Positions 23,897-33,768 of a stretch of 64,000 nt of DNA are shown piece by piece. Under the pieces are notes generated by a model, which searched no databases, had not been told where the DNA came from, and saw only the letters and a program-made list of their open reading frames with translations. The DNA comes from Bifidobacterium sp. ESL0745 (GTDB lineage: Bacteria > Actinomycetota > Actinomycetes > Actinomycetales > Bifidobacteriaceae): positions 372,001 through 436,000 of the forward strand of contig NZ_JAQTHX010000001.1 in the NCBI RefSeq assembly GCF_029433335.1. Direction: 5' to 3'. How positions within the stretch are numbered: the stretch's first letter is position 1; each line of letters begins with the position of its first letter. A program made the translations under genes and the position numbers.

Positions 23897-24514
23897 ATGC
23901 AAGACTATACGCAAGCGTCTGATGGCGCTTCGTCGACCACGGCAGGTTTCGAAGGTATGGTTTCGAGTGGTACGGTGTCTGAAATCCAGCCACGTTGCGA
24001 TGCTCTGGCTGCCCGAATTCTCAAAGGGGCCGAAGCCCGTGGTTTCAAAATTGCCGCGGCTGAATCCTTGACCGGCGGGCTGCTTGCGGATGCATTTGTG
24101 CGCATTCCCGGGGCCTCCGACGTATTCCTCGGTTCCGCAGTGACCTATGACATCCACGCCAAGGCAAGTGTGCTCGGTGTGGATGCTGATTTGCTCAACC
24201 GCAAGGGTGCCGTTTATCCCGAAGTGGCACGGCAGATGGCCTTGCGAACCTCGCAGCTGTATCGTCAGCCTCAGTATGGCGATAAGGTTCTGGGCCTGTC
24301 AACTACGGGCGTGGCAGGGCCTGGTTCGGATGGCGACAAACCGGCCGGCCTTGTCTATATCGGTATCAGTGTTCCTGCACGTAGTGTTGCAGATACCCGT
24401 CGGACAACGACGGCCGAGCTACGGCTTTCCGGCTCAAGAGAAGAGGTTCGAAGGCTTACCGTACTTAATGTATTGCAATTTGTGACGCAGCTCACAGCGC
24501 TCACAGAGGAATAA
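23897..24514 (+). CDS. cinA: CinA C-terminal amidohydrolase (PncC-like)
   Basis: A 205-residue stand-alone CinA C-terminal domain, the nicotinamide-nucleotide deamidase (PncC) that recycles NMN to NaMN. The AAAESLTGGLLADAFVRIPG motif (~residues 50-69) with its Ser-Leu-Thr active-site region and the TTGVAGPGSDGDKPAGLVYIG motif are intact. The N-terminal MoaB-like domain of full-length CinA is absent, as usual in actinobacteria. The ATG at 23897 has a perfect GGGAGG site. The gene lies between pgsA and clgR and upstream of recA. Confidence 0.93.
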   Translation: MQDYTQASDGASSTTAGFEGMVSSGTVSEIQPRCDALAARILKGAEARGFKIAAAESLTGGLLADAFVRIPGASDVFLGSAVTYDIHAKASVLGVDADLLNRKGAVYPEVARQMALRTSQLYRQPQYGDKVLGLSTTGVAGPGSDGDKPAGLVYIGISVPARSVADTRRTTTAELRLSGSREEVRRLTVLNVLQFVTQLTALTEE

Positions 24515-24578
24515 ACTTACCTCTTAGCTGTTGATGAAAGTGACAACAGAATCAGCACAAGATAAGAGGGGTGGCGTA

Positions 24579-25091
24579 ATGGAAACGATGACTCGACCAC
24601 AGGAGCAGATGGCAATGAACACGCTTGCATCAGGGGCGACGCGCCCAAGCAATGCGCGCAACAGGGACTTGACCCCTGCTCAGCGACGCGCGGTGGCTTT
24701 TGCGCAACAACAGGTTTTGAAGGCCCGTGCCGCCAAAAAGGCGAAGGACGAACGCCAGGCAGTACTCAACAGGATGTGGCAGGAAGAGGATGCAGAGCAG
24801 TCCAAGCCCAGGGCGGCCGCACGCAAACACGACACCGAGGGTGAGAGCCGCGATATCTCGTTGCGCGAGGCCATTGGCCACGTGCTTCGTGATCTGCGCA
24901 CCCGTGACCACAAGACGCTGCGTGAGGTCAGTGAAAAGGCCGGCGTCTCGCTCGGTTATCTTTCGGAAGTCGAGCGCGGACAGAAGGAGGCCAGCTCCGA
25001 ACTGCTGGCATCCATCGCTGAATCGCTGGGACTGAGCACCTCGCAGATGCTGCGTATGGTGGCGGATTACCTCGATTACACCGAGGCGTGA
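24579..25091 (+). CDS. clgR: XRE-family transcriptional regulator ClgR
   Basis: A 170-residue DNA-binding regulator. In bifidobacteria and other actinobacteria ClgR activates clp protease and chaperone genes under heat and envelope stress. Residues ~1-85 are a basic, Ala/Gln-rich head. The HTH domain (~90-150) reads [30 protein letters not shown] in overview, with the recognition helix [16 protein letters not shown]. The start at 24579 is set by AAGAGGGG; open frame begins at 24531 without such a site. It follows cinA and is closed by a strong terminator. The C-terminal [10 protein letters not shown] is the usual ClgR ending, known in other species to be proteolysis-sensitive. Confidence 0.9.
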   Translation: METMTRPQEQMAMNTLASGATRPSNARNRDLTPAQRRAVAFAQQQVLKARAAKKAKDERQAVLNRMWQEEDAEQSKPRAAARKHDTEGESRDISLREAIGHVLRDLRTRDHKTLREVSEKAGVSLGYLSEVERGQKEASSELLASIAESLGLSTSQMLRMVADYLDYTEA

Positions 25092-25113
25092 CCTGCGGTT
25101 TCGCTACGTTTTG

Positions 25114-25151
25114 AAAAGAGCCCGTCAGTTTTGAAGTTGGCGGGCTCTTTT
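25114..25151 (+). terminator. Terminator after clgR
   Basis: AAAAGAGCCCGTCA pairs with TGGCGGGCTCTTTT (one G-T pair), followed by TGTTG; a classical Rho-independent terminator 23 bases past the clgR stop. Confidence 0.9.
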
Positions 25152-25356
25152 GTTGTATCGGCGTCGTCGGTTTTGGGGATTTATCCGGATAGTGTGGTTT
25201 GTGTTTCTCGATACCGCTTCACATTCCATCGCCAACCCGTGTTTGTGGTGTCTGTCATGCGTCGGTGATTTTGCCTGTGGATTTGGGCAGGGTTGCCGGT
25301 TGGATCGGGAATTTCGCGGATAGATTGGTATTCGAGTGCGTTGATAGACTGGCAGC

Positions 25357-25590
25357 GTGAAGGAACGTGAATTTTGGCAGTTGCTCGAAGAGGTGCTCGG
25401 ACGCACATATGGTCGTTCGTTGGCGCGTGATCAGGTGCTGACGGCGCTTGACGATATGACTGTGGTCGAGGCGCTTGCGGCCGGAGTCGAACCGCGTGTT
25501 GTCTGGAATGTGCTGTGCGACCAGTTGCAGATTCCCGATTCGCGCCGTTGGGGCAAGGACCACAATGCACCGCCGTTGCCGGCCAGGTGA
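25357..25590 (+). CDS. DUF3046 small protein upstream of recA
   Basis: A 77-residue DUF3046 protein, a family that is nearly always found just upstream of recA in actinobacteria; its role is unknown. The family starts with a MxEREFW motif, seen here as MKEREFWQLLEEVLG. The middle ALDDMTVVEALAAGVEPRVVWNVLCD and the tail PDSRRWG are also typical. The GTG start at 25357 lacks a ribosome site but has a TAGACT -10-like box ending 6 bases upstream, which suggests a leaderless transcript. Too small for a known enzymatic domain; helical throughout. Confidence 0.85.
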   Translation: MKEREFWQLLEEVLGRTYGRSLARDQVLTALDDMTVVEALAAGVEPRVVWNVLCDQLQIPDSRRWGKDHNAPPLPAR

Positions 25591-25626
25591 ATCTCGGCGT
25601 TGCTTATCTTCCCGGCGCGTCTCATT

Positions 25627-25640
25627 CGAACAAATGTTCG
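25627..25640. promoter_or_regulatory. LexA (SOS) box of recA
   Basis: CGAACAAATGTTCG matches the Gram-positive LexA operator CGAACnnnnGTTCg with perfect dyad ends. A TATGAT -10 box follows at 25651-25656, putting the operator over the -35 region. The recA start is 182 bases downstream. Confidence 0.85.
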
Positions 25641-25821
25641 TATGTGGTTCTATGATTGTTCACGTACATCTTGCATGAACATATGGGTTAGGGGCTCAAA
25701 ATCCCGGAAAACCACGGCGTGTCGAAAAGGCAATCATTCGACCACATAACCCCGTTCAGCTTGCATAAGTGGCGCATTGCTCCGTACTCTGGTAGTGCAG
25801 GAGCGAACATAAAGGAGAACG

Positions 25822-27018
25822 ATGGCACAGCAATCAAAGACGGCAAAAGACAGCAAAGCCAAAGATGCCGAGCCACAGGCCAATGGCGGGCACGGCATTG
25901 ACCCGCGCAAGCAGGCGGCGCTCGATACCGCACTGAAACAGGTCGAAAAGGATTTCGGCAAGGGTTCGGCGATGCGGCTTGGCGACAAGCCGGTGCAGAA
26001 CGTCGAGGTCATTCCCACTGGTTCGCTGGCGCTCGATATGGCGTTGGGGATCGGAGGTCTGCCACGAGGCAGGATCGTCGAGATCTATGGTCCGGAATCT
26101 TCCGGCAAGACCACTTTGGCGTTGCATGCGGTCGCCAATGCGCAGAAGGCCGGCGGCGTGGCCGCCTATATCGATGCGGAACACGCGCTCGATCCGGTCT
26201 ATGCCAAAAAACTTGGTGTCGATACCGATTCGTTGATCATTTCCCAGCCTGATAACGGCGAGCAGGCGCTTGAGATCGCCGACATGTTGGTGCGAAGCGG
26301 CGCGCTGGATGTTGTGGTCATCGATTCGGTGGCAGCTCTCGTGCCAAAGGCTGAAATCGAAGGCGAGATGGGCGACAGCCATGTCGGCTTGCAGGCCAGG
26401 TTGATGAGCCAGGCGCTGCGCAAGATGACCGGTGCGCTGGCCCAGTCCAACACCACCGCCATTTTCATCAACCAGCTGCGTGAGAAGATCGGCGTCTTCT
26501 TCGGCAGCCCAGAGACCACAACCGGTGGCAAGGCATTGAAGTTCTATGCTTCGGTACGTCTTGACATTCGTCGTATCCAGACTTTGAAGAACGGCGACGA
26601 GGCCATCGGCAACCGTACCAAGGTCAAAGTCGTCAAGAACAAGATGGCTCCACCATTCAAGTTCGCCGAATTCGATATCCTGTACGGGGAGGGCATCTCC
26701 AAGGAAGGCTCGGTGCTCGACATGGCCTTGCAATGCGACGTCGTCAAGAAGTCCGGTTCATGGTTCACCTATGAGGGCGATCAGCTGGGGCAGGGGCGTG
26801 AGAACGTCCGCCAGTTCCTCAAGGACAACCCGGCGCTGACTGATGAGATCGAGCGCAAGGTCAAGGTCAAGTATGGTCTGATTCCCGACGATCCCAAGCC
26901 TGATGGCGGCGATGGTAATAATGATCAAGGTTCCGATTCCTCCAAGGTGGCAGACGATGCCGATGCTTCTATTAGTGGCAGCAGCGCCACCTCTGCGAAT
27001 GCCAACGCGAAAGCCTAG
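25822..27018 (+). CDS. recA: Recombinase RecA
   Basis: A 398-residue recombinase that forms filaments on single-stranded DNA, drives strand exchange and triggers LexA self-cleavage. The Walker A motif GPESSGKTT is at ~residues 93-101. The Walker B segment [20 protein letters not shown] and the loop 2 region [23 protein letters not shown] are intact. It starts with a 30-residue Lys/Ala-rich head and ends with an acidic, Ser/Ala-rich tail (~352-398). The ATG at 25822 has an AAAGGAG site. It is followed 18 bases later by recX, so both are likely on one SOS-induced transcript. Confidence 0.98.
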   Translation: MAQQSKTAKDSKAKDAEPQANGGHGIDPRKQAALDTALKQVEKDFGKGSAMRLGDKPVQNVEVIPTGSLALDMALGIGGLPRGRIVEIYGPESSGKTTLALHAVANAQKAGGVAAYIDAEHALDPVYAKKLGVDTDSLIISQPDNGEQALEIADMLVRSGALDVVVIDSVAALVPKAEIEGEMGDSHVGLQARLMSQALRKMTGALAQSNTTAIFINQLREKIGVFFGSPETTTGGKALKFYASVRLDIRRIQTLKNGDEAIGNRTKVKVVKNKMAPPFKFAEFDILYGEGISKEGSVLDMALQCDVVKKSGSWFTYEGDQLGQGRENVRQFLKDNPALTDEIERKVKVKYGLIPDDPKPDGGDGNNDQGSDSSKVADDADASISGSSATSANANAKA

Positions 27019-27036
27019 GCGCACAGAGTCGACATT

Positions 27037-28026
27037 ATGATCAGCGTCGAAGAATTTCTTCATGGCCGTCATCTATCCGATGCCTCATCGGACGATGACG
27101 GCCATGCTCAAGCTGATTCTCAGGTTGGCGCAGATATCGATGGTGCCGTCGCATCCGGCTTGCAAGGTGGGCGGGCGGTTGCCGAAGGTTCTTTCTTCCC
27201 AGTCGGCGACCATCGGTCCGGGGCTCGCCAGACCGATCAGAGTCGTCATGACAGTGGCGACAAAGACCATTACGCCGGAACTTCCGATATAGGTGTTTCC
27301 GCGAGTGACAACGGCGCTGGATCAAAAAGCGCCTCGAAATCCATGCGAAGCAAACGCCCGAACCGTGCACACACCCATGCGGTGCCAGTGACCAGCAATT
27401 ACACCAGTGGTTTCGGCGGTGCTCTTGATTCCGAAGAGACGTTCAACGGTCAACGTGGGCGTGGAAAATACGATAAGTATCGCCGTGGCCGGGGTAAAGC
27501 CCATTATCGGAAATACCGGACGGGAATGCCGGTGAAACGTGTACCGGACGATCCAGCCGACATGGATGCCTGTCGTGAGGCGGCGCTGACCCTGTTGGAT
27601 TCTGCGGCGCGTTCTTCGGGCGCGCTTGTCAAACGGCTGATTGACAAAGGCTATGATCCGGTTGTCGTTCAGGATGTGGTGAATCGTCTTATCGACGTCC
27701 ATCTTATCGATGATGAGGAATACGCGCGTTCTGTCGTGCGAAATTGCGCAGCGAGGATGCTTGGTTTCCGTGGAACAATAATGGAGCTGAAGCGCAAGGA
27801 AGTCGATGATCGGCTTGCACAGCGTACAGCTGCAGATGCTCGTGAACAGGGCGTTTTCGAGGACGCTGCATGGCAACTGGGCCGAAAGACGGCCGCAAGG
27901 ACGGAAGGTATGGAGCTTCAGGTCCGCCGCCGTCGTTTCTGGAGCGCCGGAGGCCGCAAGGGGCATGACCCGGAAACGTTGCGCCGCGTCGCCCATGAGT
28001 TGTTTGACGGGCAGGACAGTGTCTGA
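27037..28026 (+). CDS. recX: RecA regulator RecX with long N-terminal extension
   Basis: A 329-residue RecX, which binds RecA filaments and limits their activity. The conserved RecX domain fills only the last ~150 residues, from ACREAALTLLDSAARSSGALVKRLIDKGYD to the end, with YARSVVRNCAARMLG and RRVAHELF-type helices. Typical RecX is ~150-220 residues. The first ~170 residues are a low-complexity extension of Gly, Asp and Ser that ends in an Arg/Lys/Tyr-rich patch (RGRGKYDKYRRGRGKAHYRKYR-like, ~144-165). The start at ATG 27037 is 18 bases after the recA stop; no strong ribosome site is seen, so translation may be coupled to recA. Confidence 0.88.
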   Translation: MISVEEFLHGRHLSDASSDDDGHAQADSQVGADIDGAVASGLQGGRAVAEGSFFPVGDHRSGARQTDQSRHDSGDKDHYAGTSDIGVSASDNGAGSKSASKSMRSKRPNRAHTHAVPVTSNYTSGFGGALDSEETFNGQRGRGKYDKYRRGRGKAHYRKYRTGMPVKRVPDDPADMDACREAALTLLDSAARSSGALVKRLIDKGYDPVVVQDVVNRLIDVHLIDDEEYARSVVRNCAARMLGFRGTIMELKRKEVDDRLAQRTAADAREQGVFEDAAWQLGRKTAARTEGMELQVRRRRFWSAGGRKGHDPETLRRVAHELFDGQDSV

Positions 28027-28234
28027 TTGGGGTTGGTTTGCCTTGTGCCCAAGTGTCGTGTGCATTTTCTGGCCGATGAACCGATACGCGGAAATGGCGA
28101 TTGTCTGACTGGACACCGCGGTTGTGCCAATGTTTTTGCTGTCATTCGCAGTCTGAATTGAATTTGGCCATGGCGAATAAATCCGGAAACGCCATTGCAC
28201 GGCACTGCCCTGTGCTGACAAAAAGAAGAATGAA

Positions 28235-28616
28235 GTGAGACCTCGTATACCCCGGGTTCTGTCGCGTGTCGCCACGCGGATGGCCATCCATCTCGACCTG
28301 ACGTCGCCGCCAGGCTCCAGCAGCCTACCCGAAGGCCGGGCGAGCAGCCCGTGTCGGGATGTTGCCCCCGACGTGCCTTCTGCTTGGCCTTGCTCCCGAT
28401 GAGGCTTGCCAGCGGCCGACTGTTGCCAGCGGCCCGGTGGTCTCTTACACCGCCGTTTCACCCTTACCCGATTGCTCGGGCGGTTTGCTTTCTGTTGCGC
28501 TTGCTCTCAGGTCACCCTGGGCGGACGTTATCCGCCATCGTGCTCTATGGAGCCCGGAAGTTCCTCAGCCGATTCGGAGAAACCGAACCGGCCGCGACCA
28601 TCATGAGGTCTCACAA
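28235..28616 (-). ncRNA. rnpB: RNase P RNA (rnpB), bacterial type A
   Basis: About 380 nt, minus strand. Read on that strand it holds the RNase P signatures: GAGGAACTTCCGGGCTCC near the 5' end (P4/CR-I region), AGGGTGAAACGGCGGTGTAA in the specificity domain, GGGCTGCTCGCCCGGCC with CGGGTAGGCTGCTGGAG, and GACAGAACCCGG near the 3' end (P4 partner). The terminal helix P1 is formed by GTGAGACCTC at the 5' end and GAGGTCTCAC at the 3' end, which fixes the boundaries. It is the catalytic RNA that matures tRNA 5' ends. It lies between recX and the hibernation-factor gene. Confidence 0.95.
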
Positions 28617-28623
28617 GCATCAA

Positions 28624-28629
28624 ATTATA
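28624..28629 (-). promoter_or_regulatory. -10 box of rnpB
   Basis: On the minus strand TATAAT is preceded by TGC (extended -10) and lies about 7 bases before the expected rnpB 5' end. No strong -35 box is seen. Confidence 0.65.
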
Positions 28630-28797
28630 GCAAACAGATGAACACGGCGTTGCAGACATGCGAACGGCGTATTTTTCGGGCTATATCCAGCTTTCTCCAA
28701 GCCGAGCCGCTAGACTGGAAACTAGCAGCACAGCAGTAATGTCGCTGCTGGTACATCAGGCGGGGCGAAACCTGCCGAACCTAACAGGAGGTCGACC

Positions 28798-29490
28798 ATG
28801 GATATTGTCGTCACCGGACGTCACATGCAAGTCAATCAAAAGTTCCGTGATGTCGTGGACACGAAGATGAATCGTGTCACGTCCATTGCCCCGGACGCTG
28901 AACGCGCCCAGATTGTAGTGTCTCGCGAAGGCAACCCGCGTCAGGCCGATACCGCCAAGCGAGTGGAAATCACCATCGAGGCCGGGGCGACCGTGGTCCG
29001 CGCAGAAGCGTCGAGCTCTGACGAATACAGCGCCCTTGATATTGCGCTTGACAAGCTGACGCTGCGTCTGCGCCGCGTCCGTGACCGCCGTAAGAGCCAT
29101 CGTCCTACCCGCAAGGAGCAGAAGACCGTCGATATGGGTGTCGTGCCAGTCGACGAGCCCATCAACCCGGAGCCCACACCACTGCAGGAGCCTGAAGAGA
29201 TGGAGCATCCGCTTTCCACGGACCTCGGCCCGGGGGAGAGCGTTGAGGTACAGGTCGGCGACACCCCGATTGTGATTCGTCGCAAGCTGCACATCGCGGA
29301 GCCGATGACCATCGACGAGGCACTGTATGAGATGGAACTTATCGGCCACGACTTCTTCCTGTTTGTCAACAGCGAGACCCATCGCCCGTCCGTCGTCTAT
29401 CGTCGTCACGGCTGGAGTTACGGTGTCTTCGAGATCGATACCGCTGAAAATGTCAAGAAGGCGCGGAAGGCCGCCAAGAGCAAGAAGTAG
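28798..29490 (+). CDS. hpf: Ribosome hibernation-promoting factor, long form
   Basis: A 230-residue long-form HPF (RaiA-like) that dimerises 70S ribosomes into inactive 100S particles in stationary phase or stress. The N-terminal domain (~1-110: MDIVVTGRHMQVNQKFRD...YSALDIALDKLTLRLRRVRDRR) binds the decoding centre. A linker rich in Pro/Glu (~115-165) joins the C-terminal dimerisation domain, which has RRKLHIAEPMTIDEALYEMELIGHDFF and the HGWSYGVFEI ending in overview. The ATG at 28798 has an ideal AGGAGG site. Placed before secA, as in most actinobacteria. Confidence 0.95.
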   Translation: MDIVVTGRHMQVNQKFRDVVDTKMNRVTSIAPDAERAQIVVSREGNPRQADTAKRVEITIEAGATVVRAEASSSDEYSALDIALDKLTLRLRRVRDRRKSHRPTRKEQKTVDMGVVPVDEPINPEPTPLQEPEEMEHPLSTDLGPGESVEVQVGDTPIVIRRKLHIAEPMTIDEALYEMELIGHDFFLFVNSETHRPSVVYRRHGWSYGVFEIDTAENVKKARKAAKSKK

Positions 29491-29564
29491 ATTTTACTTC
29501 GGGTTCCATCGTCTATGCCTTGTCAGATAAGGGCATCGTGATTGGAATCCATGATTGTGCGATC

Positions 29565-29595
29565 ATTGACCCATCGGCAGACCCGGTGGGTCAAT
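29565..29595 (+). terminator. Hairpin after hpf
   Basis: ATTGACCCATCGG pairs with CCGGTGGGTCAAT with one G-T pair. It has no long T-run; probably the hpf terminator. Confidence 0.6.
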
Positions 29596-29686
29596 CTATA
29601 TGGAAAAGAAAACCAGATTATGTATGACGAGGGATGTAAAAGGGCAGAAAATCTGCGCCGTCGCGTAAGATAAGCAACAGTCTGTG

Positions 29687-29706
29687 CCAAGCCTCCATTG
29701 GCTTGG
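29687..29706 (+). promoter_or_regulatory. Leader hairpin before secA
   Basis: CCAAGCC (29687-29693) and GGCTTGG (29700-29706) form a perfect 7-bp stem with a 6-base loop, followed by TCTT, 37 bases before the secA start. It may be an attenuator or part of the secA leader. Confidence 0.45.
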
Positions 29707-29743
29707 TCTTGCTCGTTTATGGGAAACGAACTAGGGAGCGAAA

Positions 29744-32680
29744 TTGGTAGATATCGTCGATAAGGCCCTACGTATGGGCGAAGGCCATCAGCTCAAGAAG
29801 CTGGAGAACGTGGCCAAGGCGACCAACGCGCACGAGGACGAAATCGCGGCGCTGAGCGACGAGGAACTTGCCGGGCAAACCGCCAAGTTCAAGGAACGTC
29901 TCGATAACGGCGAGGATCTTGACAAACTGATGCCCGAGGCGTTCGCCACGGTGCGTGAGACCTCCAAGCGCACGCTCGGTCAGCGTCACTTCGACGTGCA
30001 GCTGATGGGCGGCGCCGCCCTGCACTGGGGCAATATCGCCGAGATGAAAACCGGTGAAGGCAAGACCTTGGTCGCCACGCTTCCTGCCTACCTCAACGCG
30101 TTGAGCGGCGAAGGTGTCCACATCGTCACGGTCAACGATTACCTCGCGAGCTACCAGAGCGAGCTGATGGGCCGTATCTTCCGGTTCCTGAAAATGAACG
30201 TCGGTTGCATCATCACCGATCAGAAGCCCACGGAGCGCCGCAAGCAATATGAGGCGGACATCACCTACGGTACCAACAATGAGTTCGGCTTCGACTACCT
30301 GCGTGACAACATGGCGTGGGAAAAGAGCGAGCTGGTGCAGCGCGGCCACCACTATGCCATCGTCGATGAGGTCGACTCCATTCTTATTGATGAGGCCCGT
30401 ACGCCTCTGATCATTTCCGGTCCGGCCGAAGGCGGTGTGACCCGTTGGTACCGTCAGTTCGCCAAGCTCGTTACCAAGCTGACGCGCGACGAGGATTATG
30501 AGGTCGACGAGAAGAAGAAGGTCGTGGGCATCCTCGATCCGGGCATCACCAAGGTCGAGGACTTCCTGGGGATCGACAACCTTTATGAGCCCAACAACAC
30601 CGCGCTGATCGGTTACCTCAACAACGCCATCAAGGCCAAGGAACTCTTCCTGCGTGACAAGGACTACGTCGTCACCGGCGGGGAAGTGCTTATCGTCGAC
30701 GAGCACACCGGTCGTGTGCTTCCCGGCCGCCGCTACAACGAAGGCCTTCATCAGGCCATCGAAGCCAAGGAAGGTGTCGAGGTCAAGGCCGAAAACCAGA
30801 CCTTCGCCACCATCACCCTGCAGAACTACTTCCGTATGTACGACAAGCTCGCGGGCATGACCGGTACGGCAGAGACCGAAGCCGCCGAGTTCATGAACAC
30901 CTACAAACTGGGCGTGTTGCCGATTCCGACCAACAAGAAGATGATCCGCGTCGATCAGGACGATCTGATCTACCGTACCAAGAAGGAAAAGCTTACTGCC
31001 GTCATCAAGGATGTCGCCAAGAGGTACAAGAAGGGCCAGCCGGTCCTGCTCGGCACCGCTTCCGTCGAGTCCTCCGAAGTTGTCTCCTCGCTGCTTGATG
31101 TGGCGGGCATTCCCCATCAGGTTTTGAACGCCAAGCACCATGAGAAGGAGGCGGCGGTCGTCGCCGTCGCCGGACGCAAGGGCGCCATCACCGTGGCCAC
31201 CAACATGGCCGGCCGTGGTACCGACATCATGCTCGGCGGCAACGTCGAGTTCCTTGCCGACCAGAAGCTCAAATCCGAGGGCTATTCCGCCGACGATACG
31301 CCGGAGGAATACGAGAAGCGCTGGCCTGGCACCTTGGCCGAGATGAAGGAACAGGCCAAGGATGAGCACGATGAGGTCACCAAGCTCGGCGGTCTTTACG
31401 TGCTGGGCACCGAACGCCACGAATCCCGCCGTATCGACAACCAGCTACGCGGTCGTTCCGGCCGTCAGGGCGATCCTGGCGAATCCCGCTTCTACCTGAG
31501 CCTTGAAGACGATCTGATGCGTCTGTTCAACACCCAGCTGGTGGCGCGTGTCATGGCCAAGGGGCTGCCGGAGGGCGAGCCCATCGAGTCCAAGAGCGTT
31601 TCCAAGGGCGTGCGCACCGCGCAGAAGTCCGTGGAATCCCGCAACTTCGAAATGCGTAAGAACGTCCTCAAATATGATGACGTGATGAACAAGCAGCGCA
31701 AGGTCATCTATTCCGAACGTCAGGCTGTGTTGCGTGGTGTTGACATCCACAACGACATCCTGCGCTTCATCGATGAGACGATCGAAAGCTATATCAAGGG
31801 TGCCAACAACGGCAGCGACAAGCCCGACGAGTGGGATTGGGACGGCCTGTTCAGCGCGCTGAAGACGGTCTATCCGATTTCGGTCGAAGAGGATGACGCC
31901 AAGAAGAAGGCGGAAGGTTTCAAGGGCGAAAAGGCAGTTGATGCCGTCAAGGACTTCATCGTCGCCGATGCCAAGGAGCAGTACGACGGCTACGAGGACA
32001 AGATTGGCGCGGACGGGCTGCGTGAACTCGAACGTCGCGTCGTGCTCGCTGTGCTCGACAAGAAGTGGCGTGAACACCTCTACGAGATGGACTACCTCAA
32101 AGACGGCATCGGCCTGCGTGGCATGGGTCAGCGTGATCCTCTGGTCGAGTACCAGCGTGAAGGCTTCCAGATGTACAACCAGATGATCGATGCCATCAAG
32201 GAGGAAAGCATCCAGCTGCTCTTCCACGTCGACATTCAGCAGGTTGCCAAGACCGAGGATGTCGAGACTGACACCGAGCGTGCCGAAGAAGCCGAATCCT
32301 CCGCTGAGAATGAGGCAGTTGATAAGGCTGCTGAGGCCATCGGCGTGGATTCCGTGGACGATGGTGAAGCTGCTGAATCAAAGGCCACGGTCGCTTCAGC
32401 CCCCGCCGACCCGGATACCACCGATGAGGATGCTGAAGAAGCCGACATCGCCGAAACCGAGGAAAGCGAAGAAGGCAATTCTGAGCCGAGCATCGTCGGC
32501 CCGGAGCCGATGAGCCACGCTGAAGGCAAGGTTCCGGCCAACAAGCGTCCAAAGGCCGAAGAACTCAAGAGCCCATGGGCCGATGGCAGGACGTTCCCAG
32601 GTACCAAGAAGAACGATCCGTGCCCCTGCGGTTCGGGTCGCAAGTACAAGATGTGCCACGGGCAGAATGAGAAGAAGTGA
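29744..32680 (+). CDS. secA: Preprotein translocase ATPase SecA
   Basis: A 978-residue ATPase that drives proteins through the SecYEG channel. The start is TTG 29744, preceded by GGGAGCGAAA. The Walker A motif MKTGEGKTL is near residue 100, the DEVD box follows in [19 protein letters not shown], and the [20 protein letters not shown] helicase motif VI is intact. The C-terminal ~120 residues are acidic and Ala/Glu-rich, then end in a zinc-binding [14 protein letters not shown] motif that contacts SecB or the ribosome. It is a full-length housekeeping SecA1 type. A strong terminator follows. No secA2 is seen in the window. Confidence 0.98.
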   Translation: MVDIVDKALRMGEGHQLKKLENVAKATNAHEDEIAALSDEELAGQTAKFKERLDNGEDLDKLMPEAFATVRETSKRTLGQRHFDVQLMGGAALHWGNIAEMKTGEGKTLVATLPAYLNALSGEGVHIVTVNDYLASYQSELMGRIFRFLKMNVGCIITDQKPTERRKQYEADITYGTNNEFGFDYLRDNMAWEKSELVQRGHHYAIVDEVDSILIDEARTPLIISGPAEGGVTRWYRQFAKLVTKLTRDEDYEVDEKKKVVGILDPGITKVEDFLGIDNLYEPNNTALIGYLNNAIKAKELFLRDKDYVVTGGEVLIVDEHTGRVLPGRRYNEGLHQAIEAKEGVEVKAENQTFATITLQNYFRMYDKLAGMTGTAETEAAEFMNTYKLGVLPIPTNKKMIRVDQDDLIYRTKKEKLTAVIKDVAKRYKKGQPVLLGTASVESSEVVSSLLDVAGIPHQVLNAKHHEKEAAVVAVAGRKGAITVATNMAGRGTDIMLGGNVEFLADQKLKSEGYSADDTPEEYEKRWPGTLAEMKEQAKDEHDEVTKLGGLYVLGTERHESRRIDNQLRGRSGRQGDPGESRFYLSLEDDLMRLFNTQLVARVMAKGLPEGEPIESKSVSKGVRTAQKSVESRNFEMRKNVLKYDDVMNKQRKVIYSERQAVLRGVDIHNDILRFIDETIESYIKGANNGSDKPDEWDWDGLFSALKTVYPISVEEDDAKKKAEGFKGEKAVDAVKDFIVADAKEQYDGYEDKIGADGLRELERRVVLAVLDKKWREHLYEMDYLKDGIGLRGMGQRDPLVEYQREGFQMYNQMIDAIKEESIQLLFHVDIQQVAKTEDVETDTERAEEAESSAENEAVDKAAEAIGVDSVDDGEAAESKATVASAPADPDTTDEDAEEADIAETEESEEGNSEPSIVGPEPMSHAEGKVPANKRPKAEELKSPWADGRTFPGTKKNDPCPCGSGRKYKMCHGQNEKK

Positions 32681-32725
32681 GGCTCGTGATGGATATTCGC
32701 TAGTCTGAGGCTCGCGAATACAGCA

Positions 32726-32768
32726 AAACGGTGACCGGCATGCAATGTGCCGGCCACCGTTTGTTTTC
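32726..32768 (+). terminator. Terminator after secA
   Basis: AAACGGTGACCGGCA (32726-32740) pairs with TGCCGGCCACCGTTT (32748-32762), one mismatch, followed by GTTTTC. Confidence 0.85.
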
Positions 32769-32949
32769 TGTTCCCATTCGTAGTGTTGGACGTATGAAAG
32801 GAACCCGTCAAACGAAAAGACAGATATAGCCGTGTCCTTTAGCACGATGATTTCATCAATGTCCGATCATGCATCGATTGCCAATAGAACTGTAAAACTC
32901 TGCCGATGAAATCATATCGACCGATAAATAATATTCTTTTTCGATATTC

Positions 32950-33681
32950 TCAGACCCGCGACCCGTCGTCGTAATAATCGGTCTGTGTCGGTGCATGCCC
33001 GCGATGCATGCCTAGGAGCCCGACCCCGCCGATAAGGGCGCAAAGCCCGAAAACGAGGCCCATGATGGCTGCAAATCTGGGGAAGAACACTGCTGCGATC
33101 AATCCTGCGATGCCGATGATCAGCAACGCCCAGAAGACGACTTTCACCGGATCGAGATGGCCGAGATCGGGATTTGGCGGCGTGAAATCGTCAAAACCGT
33201 CCATGACGTTGTCAGCGTCAAGCCAGCTGGAACCTTCGAAATCGCGGGGCCCGTGCTGCTTGGACGAAGAAGACGAAAATCCGCCGGCAAAAGAATCGGG
33301 CGTGATGTCATCGACGGAAAGCAGGGCCTTTTTCTCCTCGCGTTTTGCGTGTTTCTCGAAGCGTTTGGCGTTGCGGGAATTGCTGATATCGTCGAGATCT
33401 TCGGCGTGTTCGGCCTCAAACTGCTTCCACATGTCGTCGACGTCGTCGTCTTTCAACGTGTCGTTGGCGTTTTTTGAGCTTTTTCCGTCCGTATCCATAG
33501 CGTTCTTGCCGGATTCCGTGTCGCTGGTACCCAAGGATTTATGCTCGGTGTTCTGCTGATGGTCGCCGGTTCGATCGGCTTTTTCGCTTGCGCCGGAGTC
33601 GTGGCCATCGGCGGGCACGGCACCAGAATCGGCGTCGTCTCGCTTGTCGTCACTATTGTTGCTATCCTTGAGGCTAGTCAT
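32950..33681 (-). CDS. Acidic-headed membrane protein, function unknown
   Basis: A 243-residue protein with no recognised function. Residues ~1-155 are hydrophilic and rich in Asp, Ser and Lys, with a DDMWKQFEAEHAEDLDDIS segment. After an FTPPNPDLGHLDP motif (~162-174), two membrane helices follow (~177-222), then a short tail ending in DYYDDGSRV. The pattern of a Pro-rich box directly before paired helices is shared by an uncharacterised actinobacterial family. The start at ATG 33681 (MTSLKDSN) is preferred over one 36 bases upstream, but neither has a strong ribosome site. It diverges from plsC with only 87 bases between, so promoters probably overlap. Confidence 0.65.
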   Translation of the reverse strand: MTSLKDSNNSDDKRDDADSGAVPADGHDSGASEKADRTGDHQQNTEHKSLGTSDTESGKNAMDTDGKSSKNANDTLKDDDVDDMWKQFEAEHAEDLDDISNSRNAKRFEKHAKREEKKALLSVDDITPDSFAGGFSSSSSKQHGPRDFEGSSWLDADNVMDGFDDFTPPNPDLGHLDPVKVVFWALLIIGIAGLIAAVFFPRFAAIMGLVFGLCALIGGVGLLGMHRGHAPTQTDYYDDGSRV

Positions 33682-33768
33682 ATCGACCACTCTAACCCAG
33701 CGGTCGGCCAATTGCATGGTACAGGCACATGTCGTGAGATGTGCGGAATTTGAGGGAGGAAAGAGCTC

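Noticed and set aside
28351..28739. Open frames over 28351-28739
   Set aside because: They lie within or across the RNase P RNA gene.
29768..31420. 550-residue open frame on the minus strand opposite secA
   Set aside because: Antisense shadow of secA.
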